Assembly: GCF_013201665.1 (NCBI RefSeq)
Contig: NZ_CP053840.1
Coordinates: 2,976,001 to 3,040,000, forward strand
Direction: 5' to 3'
From: Arcobacter venerupis
Lineage (GTDB): Bacteria > Campylobacterota > Campylobacteria > Campylobacterales > Arcobacteraceae
DNA: 64,000 nt
Made by a program: the position numbers and the translations under genes. This document shows, piece by piece, positions 38,257 through 47,197 of this stretch; within the stretch, counting starts at the first letter, position 1, and the number at the start of each line of letters is the position of its first letter. Under the pieces are notes generated by a model. It ran no database searches, was not told where the DNA came from, and was given only the letters and a program-made list of their open reading frames with translations.

Positions 38257-38916
38257 ATGTTAAAAAAAATCGCTCTACCAATCTTATCAGTTTTTCTATT
38301 TTCAGCTTGTTCATTAAAAATGCCAGAATTTTCTATGCCTTCATTTTTATCATTTTCGAATGATGAAGAAAAAGATGCTCTTGCACTTGAAAAAGCAAAT
38401 GTTTGTCAAAAAATGGAAAATATTGATAATAAACTTTTTTGTTATAGAAAAATTGTAGATGAGAATTCATATGCTCAACTTAGACTTGGAACATATAGTG
38501 TTGAAAAAAAAGATTATAAAAAAGCTATTGAATATCTAAATCAATCAATTCAAAATAAAAATGCCTATGCAAATCTTGCTTTAGCATTTTTATATTATAA
38601 AGGTGATGGAGTTGAAAAAGATATAGATAAAGCTTTTAAACTTCTAGGTGATTCAAGTGATACTGATCCAAATGCTGCTTATCAATTATCAAGATTTTAT
38701 CTTCAAGGTATAAATACAGAAGTAAATACTGATAAAGGGATTGAACTATTAGAGTTCGCCGCTTCTAAAAATATGATTGCCGCACAAAAAATGCTTATAA
38801 AAATTTACACTGAGGGTCTATTCTCTCAAGAAAAAAATGCTAAAAAAGTAAAAGAATGGCAAGATGTGATTAAAAAAGATGTAAGAGATACAAACTTTGA
38901 GGTTTATAAACTCTAA
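38257..38916 (+). CDS. Sel1/TPR-type lipoprotein (copy 2)
   Basis: 219 aa. Lipobox LFSACS (Cys18), then repeats ENSYAQLRLGTYSVEKKDYKKA, AYANLALAFLYYKGDGVEKD and AAYQLSRFYLQGINTEVNTD. It shares the SYAQLRLG motif and the preceding cysteine-containing C-Y segment with the gene just upstream, so the pair arose by tandem duplication. The following hairpin at 38926 may end the transcript. Confidence 0.7.
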   Translation: MLKKIALPILSVFLFSACSLKMPEFSMPSFLSFSNDEEKDALALEKANVCQKMENIDNKLFCYRKIVDENSYAQLRLGTYSVEKKDYKKAIEYLNQSIQNKNAYANLALAFLYYKGDGVEKDIDKAFKLLGDSSDTDPNAAYQLSRFYLQGINTEVNTDKGIELLEFAASKNMIAAQKMLIKIYTEGLFSQEKNAKKVKEWQDVIKKDVRDTNFEVYKL

Positions 38917-38925
38917 AAAAATTAT

Positions 38926-38960
38926 CTTACTTTTTTTCTAAACCATTGAAAAAAAGTGAG
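38926..38960. terminator. bidirectional terminator, lipoprotein 2 / tetR
   Basis: 13-bp arms (38926-38938 and 38948-38960, one G.T pair) with a 9-base loop. It overlaps the last codons of the convergent tetR gene. On the minus strand it is followed by ATAATTTTTTTAG, a good T-run; on the plus strand it lies 10 bases after the lipoprotein stop. Confidence 0.65.
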
Positions 38961-39505
38961 ATTGTATCTTCCACAATATTTTTTGTATCATACTTATTTA
39001 ATAAATAACTCTCAATAAAACCATCTGACAACTTCTTAAAAAGTATTACTGTATGTTTATAATCCATATTTGAATTTGGATATAAACCTTTAAATTGTCT
39101 GAGTAAAAACTCATATATTTCTTCAACTATTCCATGATTTGAAATATCTAACTTATGAAAGAAATATGGGTCAGTTATCAAAGTTTCATCTCTATTATTA
39201 TCTATTTGAATAAATATTTCATATTTACATGATAAATATAACTCAATATTTTGCATAGGATTGGTAGTTTCATTTTCTTTTAATTTATCTAAAAATGTTT
39301 GTAGCTTTAAAATCAAATACTCTAAGTATAAATCATCTTTTGAAATAAAAAGATTATAAATTGTTCCCACAGAAGTTTCAAGCTCAGCGGCTAGATGTGA
39401 GATTTTAAAATTTTTATAACCACACCTATCAAAATATGAAGCCGATGCTTTTAGATACAAATCTCTTTTTACTTTGTTTAATTCATCATTTATTTTACTT
39501 TTCAT
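38927..39505 (-). CDS. TetR-family transcriptional regulator (1)
   Basis: 192 aa. The N-terminal helix-turn-helix reads YFDRCGYKNFKISHLAAELETSVGTIYNLFISKDDLY, the classic TetR pattern. The C-terminal ligand domain is not recognisable. It is divergent from an unknown protein plus a SulP transporter, with two inverted repeats in the spacer, so local regulation of those genes is the likely role. The ligand is unknown. Confidence 0.85.
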   Translation of the reverse strand: MKSKINDELNKVKRDLYLKASASYFDRCGYKNFKISHLAAELETSVGTIYNLFISKDDLYLEYLILKLQTFLDKLKENETTNPMQNIELYLSCKYEIFIQIDNNRDETLITDPYFFHKLDISNHGIVEEIYEFLLRQFKGLYPNSNMDYKHTVILFKKLSDGFIESYLLNKYDTKNIVEDTISLFFNGLEKK

Positions 39506-39524
39506 TCTTATCCAAATTTTTTTT

Positions 39525-39599
39525 TGAATTATAATTTAATTCATATTAAAATCTTAAATGAACACTTATTAATATTTTGAACTTAATTCATTATTAAGT
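39525..39599. promoter_or_regulatory. two 19-base inverted repeats in the tetR / 39643 spacer
   Basis: IR1 is TGAATTA-TAATT-TAATTCA (39525-39543), close to the tetR start. IR2 is ACTTAAT-TCATT-ATTAAGT (39581-39599), about 44 bases before the divergent gene. Both have 7-base arms, 5-base centres and share TTAATTCA. The equal geometry suits binding by a TetR dimer, but the DNA is very AT-rich. Confidence 0.4.
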
Positions 39600-39642
39600 A
39601 TTATTGATTTAAAATCATCATATCTTAATATTTAGGATTTAA

Positions 39643-40266
39643 ATGAGCATTAACAATAAACCACAAATTTGTATAAAACTTTTAAGAGATATAAAAACCG
39701 ATGCTTTACTTATTTATGTTAAAACTGTTATTGAAGAACTTTTAGAAAATATAAAAAATGACACTTATAAAATAGATTTAGGCGTTGAAAAATTCAATAA
39801 TGAAATTGAAAGAAATATAATAGAACTAAATGAAAAACTAGACAAAACAATAATAAATGCCTACGAACTAAAATCTTTTATGGCTTATCAACAAACCCGA
39901 CAAGTAAATCATAAACTTCTTCCAAATGACGAAGCGTTAATCTTTTATTACAACACAATTGTAAAACAAATTGAGACTTATTTAAATGAAGGTGAGCTTT
40001 GGATTCCTGAACAAATAATTTTAGCACTTTTGAGTGAATGGATAATTGAAGAGGAAAAATCCATAACTTTTTACTCTTTTTTAAATGATTTTGATTATAT
40101 AAAACTTCTTGGATTCTATGAGCTTGCTAGAAATAATGAAAAAAACCTGAACCTAAAAAAAAATATTTTAAAAATGTATCAAATTTCATCTTCAATGATA
40201 AAAAAACTCAAAAACTCAAAATATAAAATTAACTCTTCTAGAAAATCTAAATTGAGAAAAAAATGA
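39643..40266 (+). CDS. unknown cytosolic protein upstream of SulP
   Basis: 207 aa, no signal peptide or membrane segment, largely helical and lysine/glutamate-rich, ending in a basic tail (KYKINSSRKSKLRKK). No catalytic motif is recognised. AGGA lies 7 bases before the ATG, and the stop overlaps the SulP start by four bases, so the two are translated together. It may be an accessory or regulatory partner of the transporter; inference only. Confidence 0.6.
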   Translation: MSINNKPQICIKLLRDIKTDALLIYVKTVIEELLENIKNDTYKIDLGVEKFNNEIERNIIELNEKLDKTIINAYELKSFMAYQQTRQVNHKLLPNDEALIFYYNTIVKQIETYLNEGELWIPEQIILALLSEWIIEEEKSITFYSFLNDFDYIKLLGFYELARNNEKNLNLKKNILKMYQISSSMIKKLKNSKYKINSSRKSKLRKK

Positions 40267-41891
40267 AAAATAATATTTTAGCTGGTTTAACAGTTGGAAT
40301 AATTGCCCTTCCTTTATCAATGGCTTTAGCCATTGCAACAGGAGTTCCACCACAACTTGGACTTTATACAGCCATAGTTGCTGGAATAGTTGCTGCTATT
40401 TTTGGAAGTAGTAAAATAAATATTTCAGGACCAACTGCTGCTTTTGTAGTTATTTTAATTCCAATTGTTCAAGAATTTGGGATTTCTGGATTACTAATTT
40501 GTGGACTATTATCTGGAATTATTTTGATTCTTGTGGGTGTTTTAAAACTTGGAACTTTAATTGAACTTATACCTTATCCAGTAACCGTTGGATTTACTTC
40601 TGGAATTGCAGTTGTAATTGCAACGTTTCAAATAAAAGATTTTTTTGGTTTAACCATAGAGAGTTTTAGTGGTCACTATTTAAATAAAATTTATCTGATT
40701 TTCACTTCTTTTCCTAGTTTTAAAATCTCCGAATTAGCTGTTGGATTATTTACACTTTTTTTACTAATTTTATGGCAAAAAACAAAAAGCAAAATTCCCT
40801 CAGCACTTGTTTCTTTGAGTTTTACAACAATAATCGTAGCTTTTTTTAATTCTTATTTTCCTCACATAAATATAGCAACCATTGCCTCAACTTTTCAATA
40901 TAACATAGATGGAATACAAGGTAGTGGAATTCCACCAATTCCTTTACAATTTTCACTACCATGGAGTTTTTTTAAACCAGAAGATATTACTTTAGATTTA
41001 TTTTATAAACTTCTTCCACATAGTATTGCAATTGCAATTTTAGGTGCATTAGAATCCCTTTTATGTGCAGTAATAAGTGATGGAATGACAGGAAATAAAA
41101 CAAATCCAAATAAAGAATTAATAGGACAAGGAATAGCAAATATAGTCGTTCCATTTTTTGGTGGAATTCCAGCAACTGCTGCAATTGCTAGAACTGTTGT
41201 AAATATAAAAGCAGGTGGAACTTCAAAACTAGCTTCAATTGTTCACTCTTTATTTATTTTATGCTCAATTATGCTTTTGTCTCCATATTTATCATATTTA
41301 CCTATGGCTTCACTTTCAGCATTACTTTTAGTTGTTGCTTGGAATATGTCAGAAGTTAAACACTTTACAAATATCATAAAAGTTGCACCCAAAAATGATG
41401 TTTATGTACTTTTAACTTGTTTTTCTTTAACTGTATTATTAGATATGCAAATTGCAGTTGCAGTGGGAATTGGTTTAGCTTCAATTTTATTTATAAAAAG
41501 AACTATTGATTTATACTCTATTGAGCTTGTAAATACAAAACTTACAGTGCATCCTGATATTCCTGAAAACATCTCAATTTACGATATAAATGGCCCAATG
41601 TTTTTTGGAGCTGCTCAAAATGCTTTAAAAACTCTTTTAAATACAAAAGAAGATATTGATGTTGTAATTTTAAATATGCAAAATGTAACAATGATTGATA
41701 TGACAGCGATGGTTGCCCTTAAATCGATAGTTGATACTTTTAAAAGTAGAAATAAAAAATTGATTTTTTCAGGTTTAAATGAAAGAATTTTAAGAAAATT
41801 AATAAAAGCAAAATTTACTTTTGATGATATTAATTTAAAAAGTTTTAATAATATAAACGATTCAATTGCTTATTCAAAAACCATAATATAA
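40263..41891 (+). CDS. SulP-family anion transporter with STAS domain
   Basis: 542 aa. GLTVGIIALPLSMALAIATG and INISGPTAAFVVILIP are SulP signatures, followed by about 12-14 membrane segments. The C-terminal STAS domain (about 430-540) contains VVILNMQNVTMIDMTAMVAL, where the position often phosphorylated in anti-sigma antagonists reads Thr-Ala context. Relatives carry sulfate, bicarbonate or dicarboxylates; the substrate is not predictable here. Confidence 0.9.
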   Translation: MKNNILAGLTVGIIALPLSMALAIATGVPPQLGLYTAIVAGIVAAIFGSSKINISGPTAAFVVILIPIVQEFGISGLLICGLLSGIILILVGVLKLGTLIELIPYPVTVGFTSGIAVVIATFQIKDFFGLTIESFSGHYLNKIYLIFTSFPSFKISELAVGLFTLFLLILWQKTKSKIPSALVSLSFTTIIVAFFNSYFPHINIATIASTFQYNIDGIQGSGIPPIPLQFSLPWSFFKPEDITLDLFYKLLPHSIAIAILGALESLLCAVISDGMTGNKTNPNKELIGQGIANIVVPFFGGIPATAAIARTVVNIKAGGTSKLASIVHSLFILCSIMLLSPYLSYLPMASLSALLLVVAWNMSEVKHFTNIIKVAPKNDVYVLLTCFSLTVLLDMQIAVAVGIGLASILFIKRTIDLYSIELVNTKLTVHPDIPENISIYDINGPMFFGAAQNALKTLLNTKEDIDVVILNMQNVTMIDMTAMVALKSIVDTFKSRNKKLIFSGLNERILRKLIKAKFTFDDINLKSFNNINDSIAYSKTII

Positions 41892-41912
41892 AAGTAAAAT
41901 TTACTTTTATAT
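41886..41912. terminator. bidirectional terminator palindrome
   Basis: Perfect 13-base arms (41886-41898 and 41900-41912) around a single A. The stop codons of both convergent genes (TAA at 41889-41891, and the minus-strand stop at 41907-41909) lie inside the palindrome. Both strands carry a TTTTAT run in the second arm. Confidence 0.65.
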
Positions 41913-42137
41913 TACCGCATCAACTTCAAAATCAAAATAGTCTTTTATATTACTAGATATAAAATCTTTATAATCCTTTGAAAAAATCTCATAATTCAAA
42001 GGAATTATCTCATTTGCCAAACTCACTTTTTTATAATCCAAATCCAAAAGATGAGGAAATTTTTTTGTTAACTCTTTAACTGTAATTGAAGTATCAAAGT
42101 CATCAGGATCAAATGGAACTTTTGTTTTATTTTTCAC
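41907..42137 (-). CDS. small acidic protein of unknown function
   Basis: 76 aa from a GTG start with AAGG 7 bases upstream. Asp/Lys-rich, no membrane segment: PFDPDDFDTSITVKELTKKFPHL, ending YFDFEVDAVI. Not recognised. It lies 95 bases downstream of the second tetR gene on the same strand and shares a terminator with SulP. Confidence 0.5.
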   Translation of the reverse strand: MKNKTKVPFDPDDFDTSITVKELTKKFPHLLDLDYKKVSLANEIIPLNYEIFSKDYKDFISSNIKDYFDFEVDAVI

Positions 42138-42232
42138 GGAATTGCCTTAAAGAGTTTTTTATACTCTATACACATATCATTCCCTTAAAAATCATTTCTC
42201 TACATAAAGTAATAATAAGAATTAAATCCTTT

Positions 42233-42772
42233 CTATAATAAAAAAGTTTTTAAATCTTCAAAAACCTCTTTTTGTTCTTTATCAGATAAGTTTATATATT
42301 TTAAAGTCATAGAAGTAAACATTGCTTCTGAAAATAAAAAAGCTAATCTTAACTTTTTACCTTCATCTGTATTTGTATCAATTGATTCTAAGGCGCTACT
42401 ATGCCAATCTTGTAATCCTTCAAAAACAGATTTATCTTGTAAAAGGATAGTAATGACTTTAGATATTTTATCCAATTCTTCATTGCTATTGTACTTTGAA
42501 ATATATTCAATATGTGCTTTTAATTCAGAGTATTTTAAACTAGTATCTTTTGACAAAATTTTTATTTGATGATTATAATCATCTTCATTCTTATCAAAAA
42601 CAGCTTTTATCATATCTTCTTTATTACCAAAAATGTACTGAACACCTCCTATTGAAATATTTGCTTTTGCTGCAACTTTTCTAATACTTAAACCAGAAAG
42701 TCCTTCACTTAAAATAATATCTTCAATAATGTTTATCAAATGATTTTTATCTATTTTGTTTTTTGTACTCAA
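42233..42772 (-). CDS. TetR-family repressor of the adjacent RND pump (2)
   Basis: 179 aa. TTG start with AGGAG 7 bases upstream. HTH: ILSEGLSGLSIRKVAAKANISIGGVQYIFGNKEDMIKAVF, with glycine in place of the common Thr/Ser at the recognition turn. It is divergent from the RND operon with a perfect palindrome in between, the usual arrangement for a pump repressor. The ligand is unknown. Confidence 0.85.
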   Translation of the reverse strand: MSTKNKIDKNHLINIIEDIILSEGLSGLSIRKVAAKANISIGGVQYIFGNKEDMIKAVFDKNEDDYNHQIKILSKDTSLKYSELKAHIEYISKYNSNEELDKISKVITILLQDKSVFEGLQDWHSSALESIDTNTDEGKKLRLAFLFSEAMFTSMTLKYINLSDKEQKEVFEDLKTFLL

Positions 42773-42846
42773 TTTATAACTCCTATATAATTTGCATAAT
42801 ATTTAATTAAAATTTAATATTACTTTAAATACTATTCTAGACATTC

Positions 42847-42864
42847 AATACATACGTATGTATT
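42847..42864. promoter_or_regulatory. operator-like palindrome before the RND operon
   Basis: AATACATACGTATGTATT is a perfect 18-base palindrome ending 14 bases before the adaptor ATG, just after a possible -10 TATTCT (42833-42838), so it would cover the transcription start. The central CATACGTATG resembles operators of AcrR/TtgR-type TetR repressors. Binding by the divergent TetR protein is the obvious expectation. Confidence 0.7.
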
Positions 42865-42878
42865 ATAAAGGTTAAATA

Positions 42879-44033
42879 ATGTATTTTTACTTAAAAAAGA
42901 TATTTTTATTGTTATTTACTATTTTATTGCTTGGATGCAATGATGAAGGAAATAGTAATTTTTCAATGGAACAACAAGAAATTGAAGTTGGATATATAAC
43001 ACTAAAAAAAGAAGAAGTTCCATTACAACAAGAATTATCAGGAAGAATAAAAGCTATTTACAAATCAGAAGTAAGGCCACAAATTGATGGAATTATAAAA
43101 GAACAACCTTTCAAAGAAGGAAGTTATGTAAAAAAAGGTGATATTTTATATGTAATTGATTCAGATTCATATGAAGCGATTTATGAAGAAGCTTTAGCAA
43201 CATTAAAAAGTTCAGAAGCAAACTTAATTACACTAAAATTAAAGAATGAGAGATATGCAGAATCTGTAAAGTTTAATGTAATATCAAAACAAGAAGCAGA
43301 TGATACCAAAGCTGCTTATTTACAAGCAATTGCTTTGGTTGAACAAAATAAAGCTTTAGTAAAAAGTGCTAAAATCAATTTAGATAGAACAAAAATAAAA
43401 GCACAAGTTTCGGGATTTATTGGAATATCAAATTATACTGTGGGAGCCTTAGTCTCGCAAAATCAAACAAATGCATTAACTACAATAAGAGATACAACTA
43501 AAGTTTATGTAGATTTAAGTCAGTCTAATAATCAATTATTTAAATTAAAAAAATTAAATAAAGATACTATGAAAGAAAATGATATAGATGTAAATATTAT
43601 TTTACCTGATGATACTATATATAAACATACTGGAAAACTTAAACTTCAAGAAATATCAGTTGATGAAGATACTGGATATGTAACTTTAAGAGCAGAATTT
43701 CCAAATCCAGATGGAGAATTATTAGATAATATGTTCGTAAATACGATAATTGAAAGTGGTAATTCTAATGCTTTTTTAGTTCCTCAACAAGCTGTTACTT
43801 TAGATGCAAAATCTAATTATATTGTTACTACTATTCAAGAAAACAATACTATTCAAACAAAAAAAATAACAGTAATAAGAGCAATTGCCAATAAATGGCT
43901 TGTAACAGATGGTATTTTACAAACAGATAAAATTATAATTGAAGGCTTAAATAAAATAAATGAAAAAAGTATTGTTATTCCAAAAGATGTTAACAATTTA
44001 TATGAAAATAACTTAAAAGAAGAAATGAAATGA
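42879..44033 (+). CDS. RND efflux periplasmic adaptor (lipoprotein)
   Basis: 384 aa. Lipobox LLLGCN gives a lipid-anchored adaptor as in AcrA/MexA. EVRPQIDGIIKEQPFKEGSYVKKGDILYVID is the first lipoyl half, followed by a helical hairpin (about 95-155), the second lipoyl half (TKIKAQVSGFIGISNYTVGALV) and beta-barrel. It bridges the inner pump and outer channel. Overlaps the pump gene by four bases. Confidence 0.93.
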   Translation: MYFYLKKIFLLLFTILLLGCNDEGNSNFSMEQQEIEVGYITLKKEEVPLQQELSGRIKAIYKSEVRPQIDGIIKEQPFKEGSYVKKGDILYVIDSDSYEAIYEEALATLKSSEANLITLKLKNERYAESVKFNVISKQEADDTKAAYLQAIALVEQNKALVKSAKINLDRTKIKAQVSGFIGISNYTVGALVSQNQTNALTTIRDTTKVYVDLSQSNNQLFKLKKLNKDTMKENDIDVNIILPDDTIYKHTGKLKLQEISVDEDTGYVTLRAEFPNPDGELLDNMFVNTIIESGNSNAFLVPQQAVTLDAKSNYIVTTIQENNTIQTKKITVIRAIANKWLVTDGILQTDKIIIEGLNKINEKSIVIPKDVNNLYENNLKEEMK

Positions 44034-47000
44034 TAGCTCGTTTTTTTATTAATCACCCTATTTTTGCTTGGGTTATATCTTTACTTATAATGCTAATAGG
44101 AATACTTTCTATTAAAAATTTACCTGTAGAACAATATCCAGATATTGCTCCACCAACAATTAATATCCAAGCAACCTACTCAGGTGCATCAGCTAAATCT
44201 ATTGAAAATAGTATTACTCAAATCATTGAACAAGAATTAACAGGGTTAGATGGTTTATTATATTTTTCTTCAACTAGTCAAACAGGAACTTCAAGTATAA
44301 ATGTTGTATTTGAAAAGGGAATAGATCCAGATATTGCACAAGTTAAAGTAAACAATAAAATACAACAAGTACTGCCAAGGCTTCCTGAAGATGTTAGAAG
44401 AGAAGGAGTTACTGTTACAAAATCACAAGATGATTTTCTTATGATACTTAGTATATACGATGAATCAAATAAATCTAATGAAAGTGATATATCAGATTAT
44501 TTAATTAGTAATATAAAAGATGGTCTTTCAAGAGTTGAAGGAGTTGGAGGAATTGAACTTTTTGGGGCAGAATATGCAATGAGAGTTTGGATAGATCCTA
44601 AAAAACTAAAATCTTATAATTTAATGCCTTCTGATATTAATAGTGCAATACTAATACAAAATGCACAAGTATCCGCAGGAAGTATTGGTGCAAGACCTCA
44701 AATCCAAGAGCAAGAATTAAACGCAGATGTGGTATCAAGAAATAAGTTAGAAAATGTAAAAGAGTTTGAAAATATTGTTATAAAAAGTAATAAAAATGGA
44801 GCAAATGTTCTTTTATCCGATGTAGCAAAAGTTGAATTAGGAAGTAATGATTACTCCTTTATATCAAAGAATAATGGTTTTCAAGCAAGTGGTATAGGAA
44901 TAAAATTATCTGCTGGTTCGAATGCAGTAAATACTGCAAAAAAAGTTAAAGAATATCTATCTTCATTTGAAGATTCTTTACCAAGTGGCTACAAAATTTC
45001 ATATCCATATGATACAACTATTTTTATTGAAGAATCTATAAAAGAAGTTGTAAAAACACTTTTTGAAGCAATATTTTTAGTAGTTGTTGTAATGTTTGTT
45101 TTTTTAAATAGTTGGAGAGCAACTATAATTCCTGCTATTGCTGTGCCTGTTGTATTACTTGGAACATTTGCTATTTTAAATTTTTTAGGATTTTCTATAA
45201 ACTCTTTAACCTTGTTTGCGATGGTATTATCTATTGGTTTATTAGTTGATGATGCCATTGTTGTAGTTGAAAATGTTGAAAGAAATATGAGAGAAAAGAA
45301 TCTTTGTGCAAAAGAAGCAACAATTATTTCTATGAATGAAATAACAAGTGCATTAATTGGTGTTGCTACTGTTCTTTCTGTTGTATTTTTGCCTATGATA
45401 TTTTTTAGTGGTTCAACGGGAATCATCTATAAACAATTTGCAGTTACGATTATCTCTTCAATGGTTTTATCTGTAATTGTGGCATTAACTTTATCTCCTG
45501 CTATTTGTGCAACATTTTTAAAACCTCATAATCCAAATAAAAAAAAGAGTGGTCTCATTTTTTGGTTCAATAAGAAATTTGATAATTTAGCAAAAAAATA
45601 TAAAAGAGGTGTTTTTAAATTTGTAAATAGTCCTATAAAGTCACTTGCTGCTTATATGGTAATAATAGTTGTAAGTATTTTATTTTTTATAAAATTACCT
45701 ACAGGATTCTTACCATCAGAAGATCAAGGTGATTTAATGATTCAATTTACACTTCCAGCAGGTGCTAGTGCAACACGTTCTGAAAATGTTGAAAAAATAA
45801 TAAGAAATTATTTTTTAAATGAAGAAAAAAGTAATGTTAACTCTATTTTTTCTATTGTTGGATTTACATTTACTGGGAATGGACAAAATGGAGGAATGGG
45901 ATTTATAGAGTTAAAAAATTGGAATCAAAGAGATGGTATAGAAAATAAAGCAGATGCCATTGCAAATAGAGCAATGATAACTTTTACAGATAATAACTCA
46001 AAATATTTTATAAGAGATGCAGAAGTGTTTGTAATGAATTCAGCTTCTGTTCCAGGGCTTGGAAATACAGATGGTTTTGAATTTCAACTACAAGCTGGTT
46101 CAAAAATGACAAGGGAAGATTTACTCTTAGCAAAAAATTCTTTATTAGAGACAGTAAGTTTAAGTGAGTTAATAGAAGGAGGAAGAGTTGAGGGAACAGA
46201 AGAAACTCCACAATTAAAACTTGATTATGATAAAAAAAAGATATTTTCATTAGGACTATCTTATGATGATATTGATAATACACTAAATACAGCTTGGGCC
46301 GGTTCCTATGTTAATGATTTTATTGATAAATCAAGAGTTAAAAGAGTTTATGTACAAGCAGATGCACAATATAGAGCTAAACCTGAAGATATATATCAAT
46401 GGAGTGTTAGAAATAATGAAAATGAAATGGTATCTTTTGAAGAATTTACTAATATATCATGGCAACCAACTGAAAAATCACTAACACGATATAACGGCTT
46501 GGCCTCTTATTTGTTTCAAGGGAAAGCTAGTTATGGAGTAAGTTCAGGGGTTGCAATGGATGAAATGGAAAAATTAGCAAAAACCAATAATCCAGATACT
46601 AGATATTCATGGAGTGGATTATCTTATCAAGAGAAGCTAGCAGGTGGCCAAGCTATTTATTTATATATATTATCTTTAATAGTAATATTTTTATGTTTAG
46701 CCGCTTTATATGAAAGTTGGAGCATCCCTCTTTCTGTACTGTTAGCTGTACCATTAGGAATTATTGGTGCGGTTTTAGCAGTTTATTTTAGAGGATTAAA
46801 TAATGATGTATATTTCCAAGTTGCTCTTTTGACAACTATTGGGCTTGTTGCAAAAAATGCAATATTAATTGTTGAATTTGTTGAAAGTTCATATAAAAAA
46901 GGAGAATCTTTAGTTTCATCCGCAGTAGAAGGGGCAACTTTAAGATTTAGACCTATAATTATGACTTCTTTAGCTTTTATTGCAGGTATTATTCCTTTGG

Positions 47001-47197
47001 CATTATCAACGGGAGCTGGAGCAAATAGTAGAATTTCAATAGGTACTGGAATTATTGGAGGAACACTAACAGCAACTATTTTAGCAATATTTTATGTTCC
47101 ACTTTTATTTATTTTGATTAAAAAAATATTTACACCCCAAAGCGAACAAGCGAAGCTTGTAAGAAAAAAAGAGCAAAAAGGTATAGAAAATGTTTAA
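44030..47197 (+). CDS. RND efflux pump, HAE1 family
   Basis: 1055 aa inner-membrane transporter, full length. LPVEQYPDIAPPTINIQATY is the N-terminal HAE1 signature, SIGLLVDDAIVVVENVERNM carries the proton-relay Asp-Asp of TM4, and GATLRFRPIIMTSLAF is in the second half. Close in type to AcrB/CmeB-like multidrug pumps; the substrate range cannot be read. It lies between adaptor and outer channel genes, overlapping both. Confidence 0.96.
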   Translation: MIARFFINHPIFAWVISLLIMLIGILSIKNLPVEQYPDIAPPTINIQATYSGASAKSIENSITQIIEQELTGLDGLLYFSSTSQTGTSSINVVFEKGIDPDIAQVKVNNKIQQVLPRLPEDVRREGVTVTKSQDDFLMILSIYDESNKSNESDISDYLISNIKDGLSRVEGVGGIELFGAEYAMRVWIDPKKLKSYNLMPSDINSAILIQNAQVSAGSIGARPQIQEQELNADVVSRNKLENVKEFENIVIKSNKNGANVLLSDVAKVELGSNDYSFISKNNGFQASGIGIKLSAGSNAVNTAKKVKEYLSSFEDSLPSGYKISYPYDTTIFIEESIKEVVKTLFEAIFLVVVVMFVFLNSWRATIIPAIAVPVVLLGTFAILNFLGFSINSLTLFAMVLSIGLLVDDAIVVVENVERNMREKNLCAKEATIISMNEITSALIGVATVLSVVFLPMIFFSGSTGIIYKQFAVTIISSMVLSVIVALTLSPAICATFLKPHNPNKKKSGLIFWFNKKFDNLAKKYKRGVFKFVNSPIKSLAAYMVIIVVSILFFIKLPTGFLPSEDQGDLMIQFTLPAGASATRSENVEKIIRNYFLNEEKSNVNSIFSIVGFTFTGNGQNGGMGFIELKNWNQRDGIENKADAIANRAMITFTDNNSKYFIRDAEVFVMNSASVPGLGNTDGFEFQLQAGSKMTREDLLLAKNSLLETVSLSELIEGGRVEGTEETPQLKLDYDKKKIFSLGLSYDDIDNTLNTAWAGSYVNDFIDKSRVKRVYVQADAQYRAKPEDIYQWSVRNNENEMVSFEEFTNISWQPTEKSLTRYNGLASYLFQGKASYGVSSGVAMDEMEKLAKTNNPDTRYSWSGLSYQEKLAGGQAIYLYILSLIVIFLCLAALYESWSIPLSVLLAVPLGIIGAVLAVYFRGLNNDVYFQVALLTTIGLVAKNAILIVEFVESSYKKGESLVSSAVEGATLRFRPIIMTSLAFIAGIIPLALSTGAGANSRISIGTGIIGGTLTATILAIFYVPLLFILIKKIFTPQSEQAKLVRKKEQKGIENV

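Noticed and set aside
44989-45426. A 145-codon open frame antisense to the RND pump
   Set aside because: Shadow of a strongly coding region; composition dominated by reversed hydrophobic codons.
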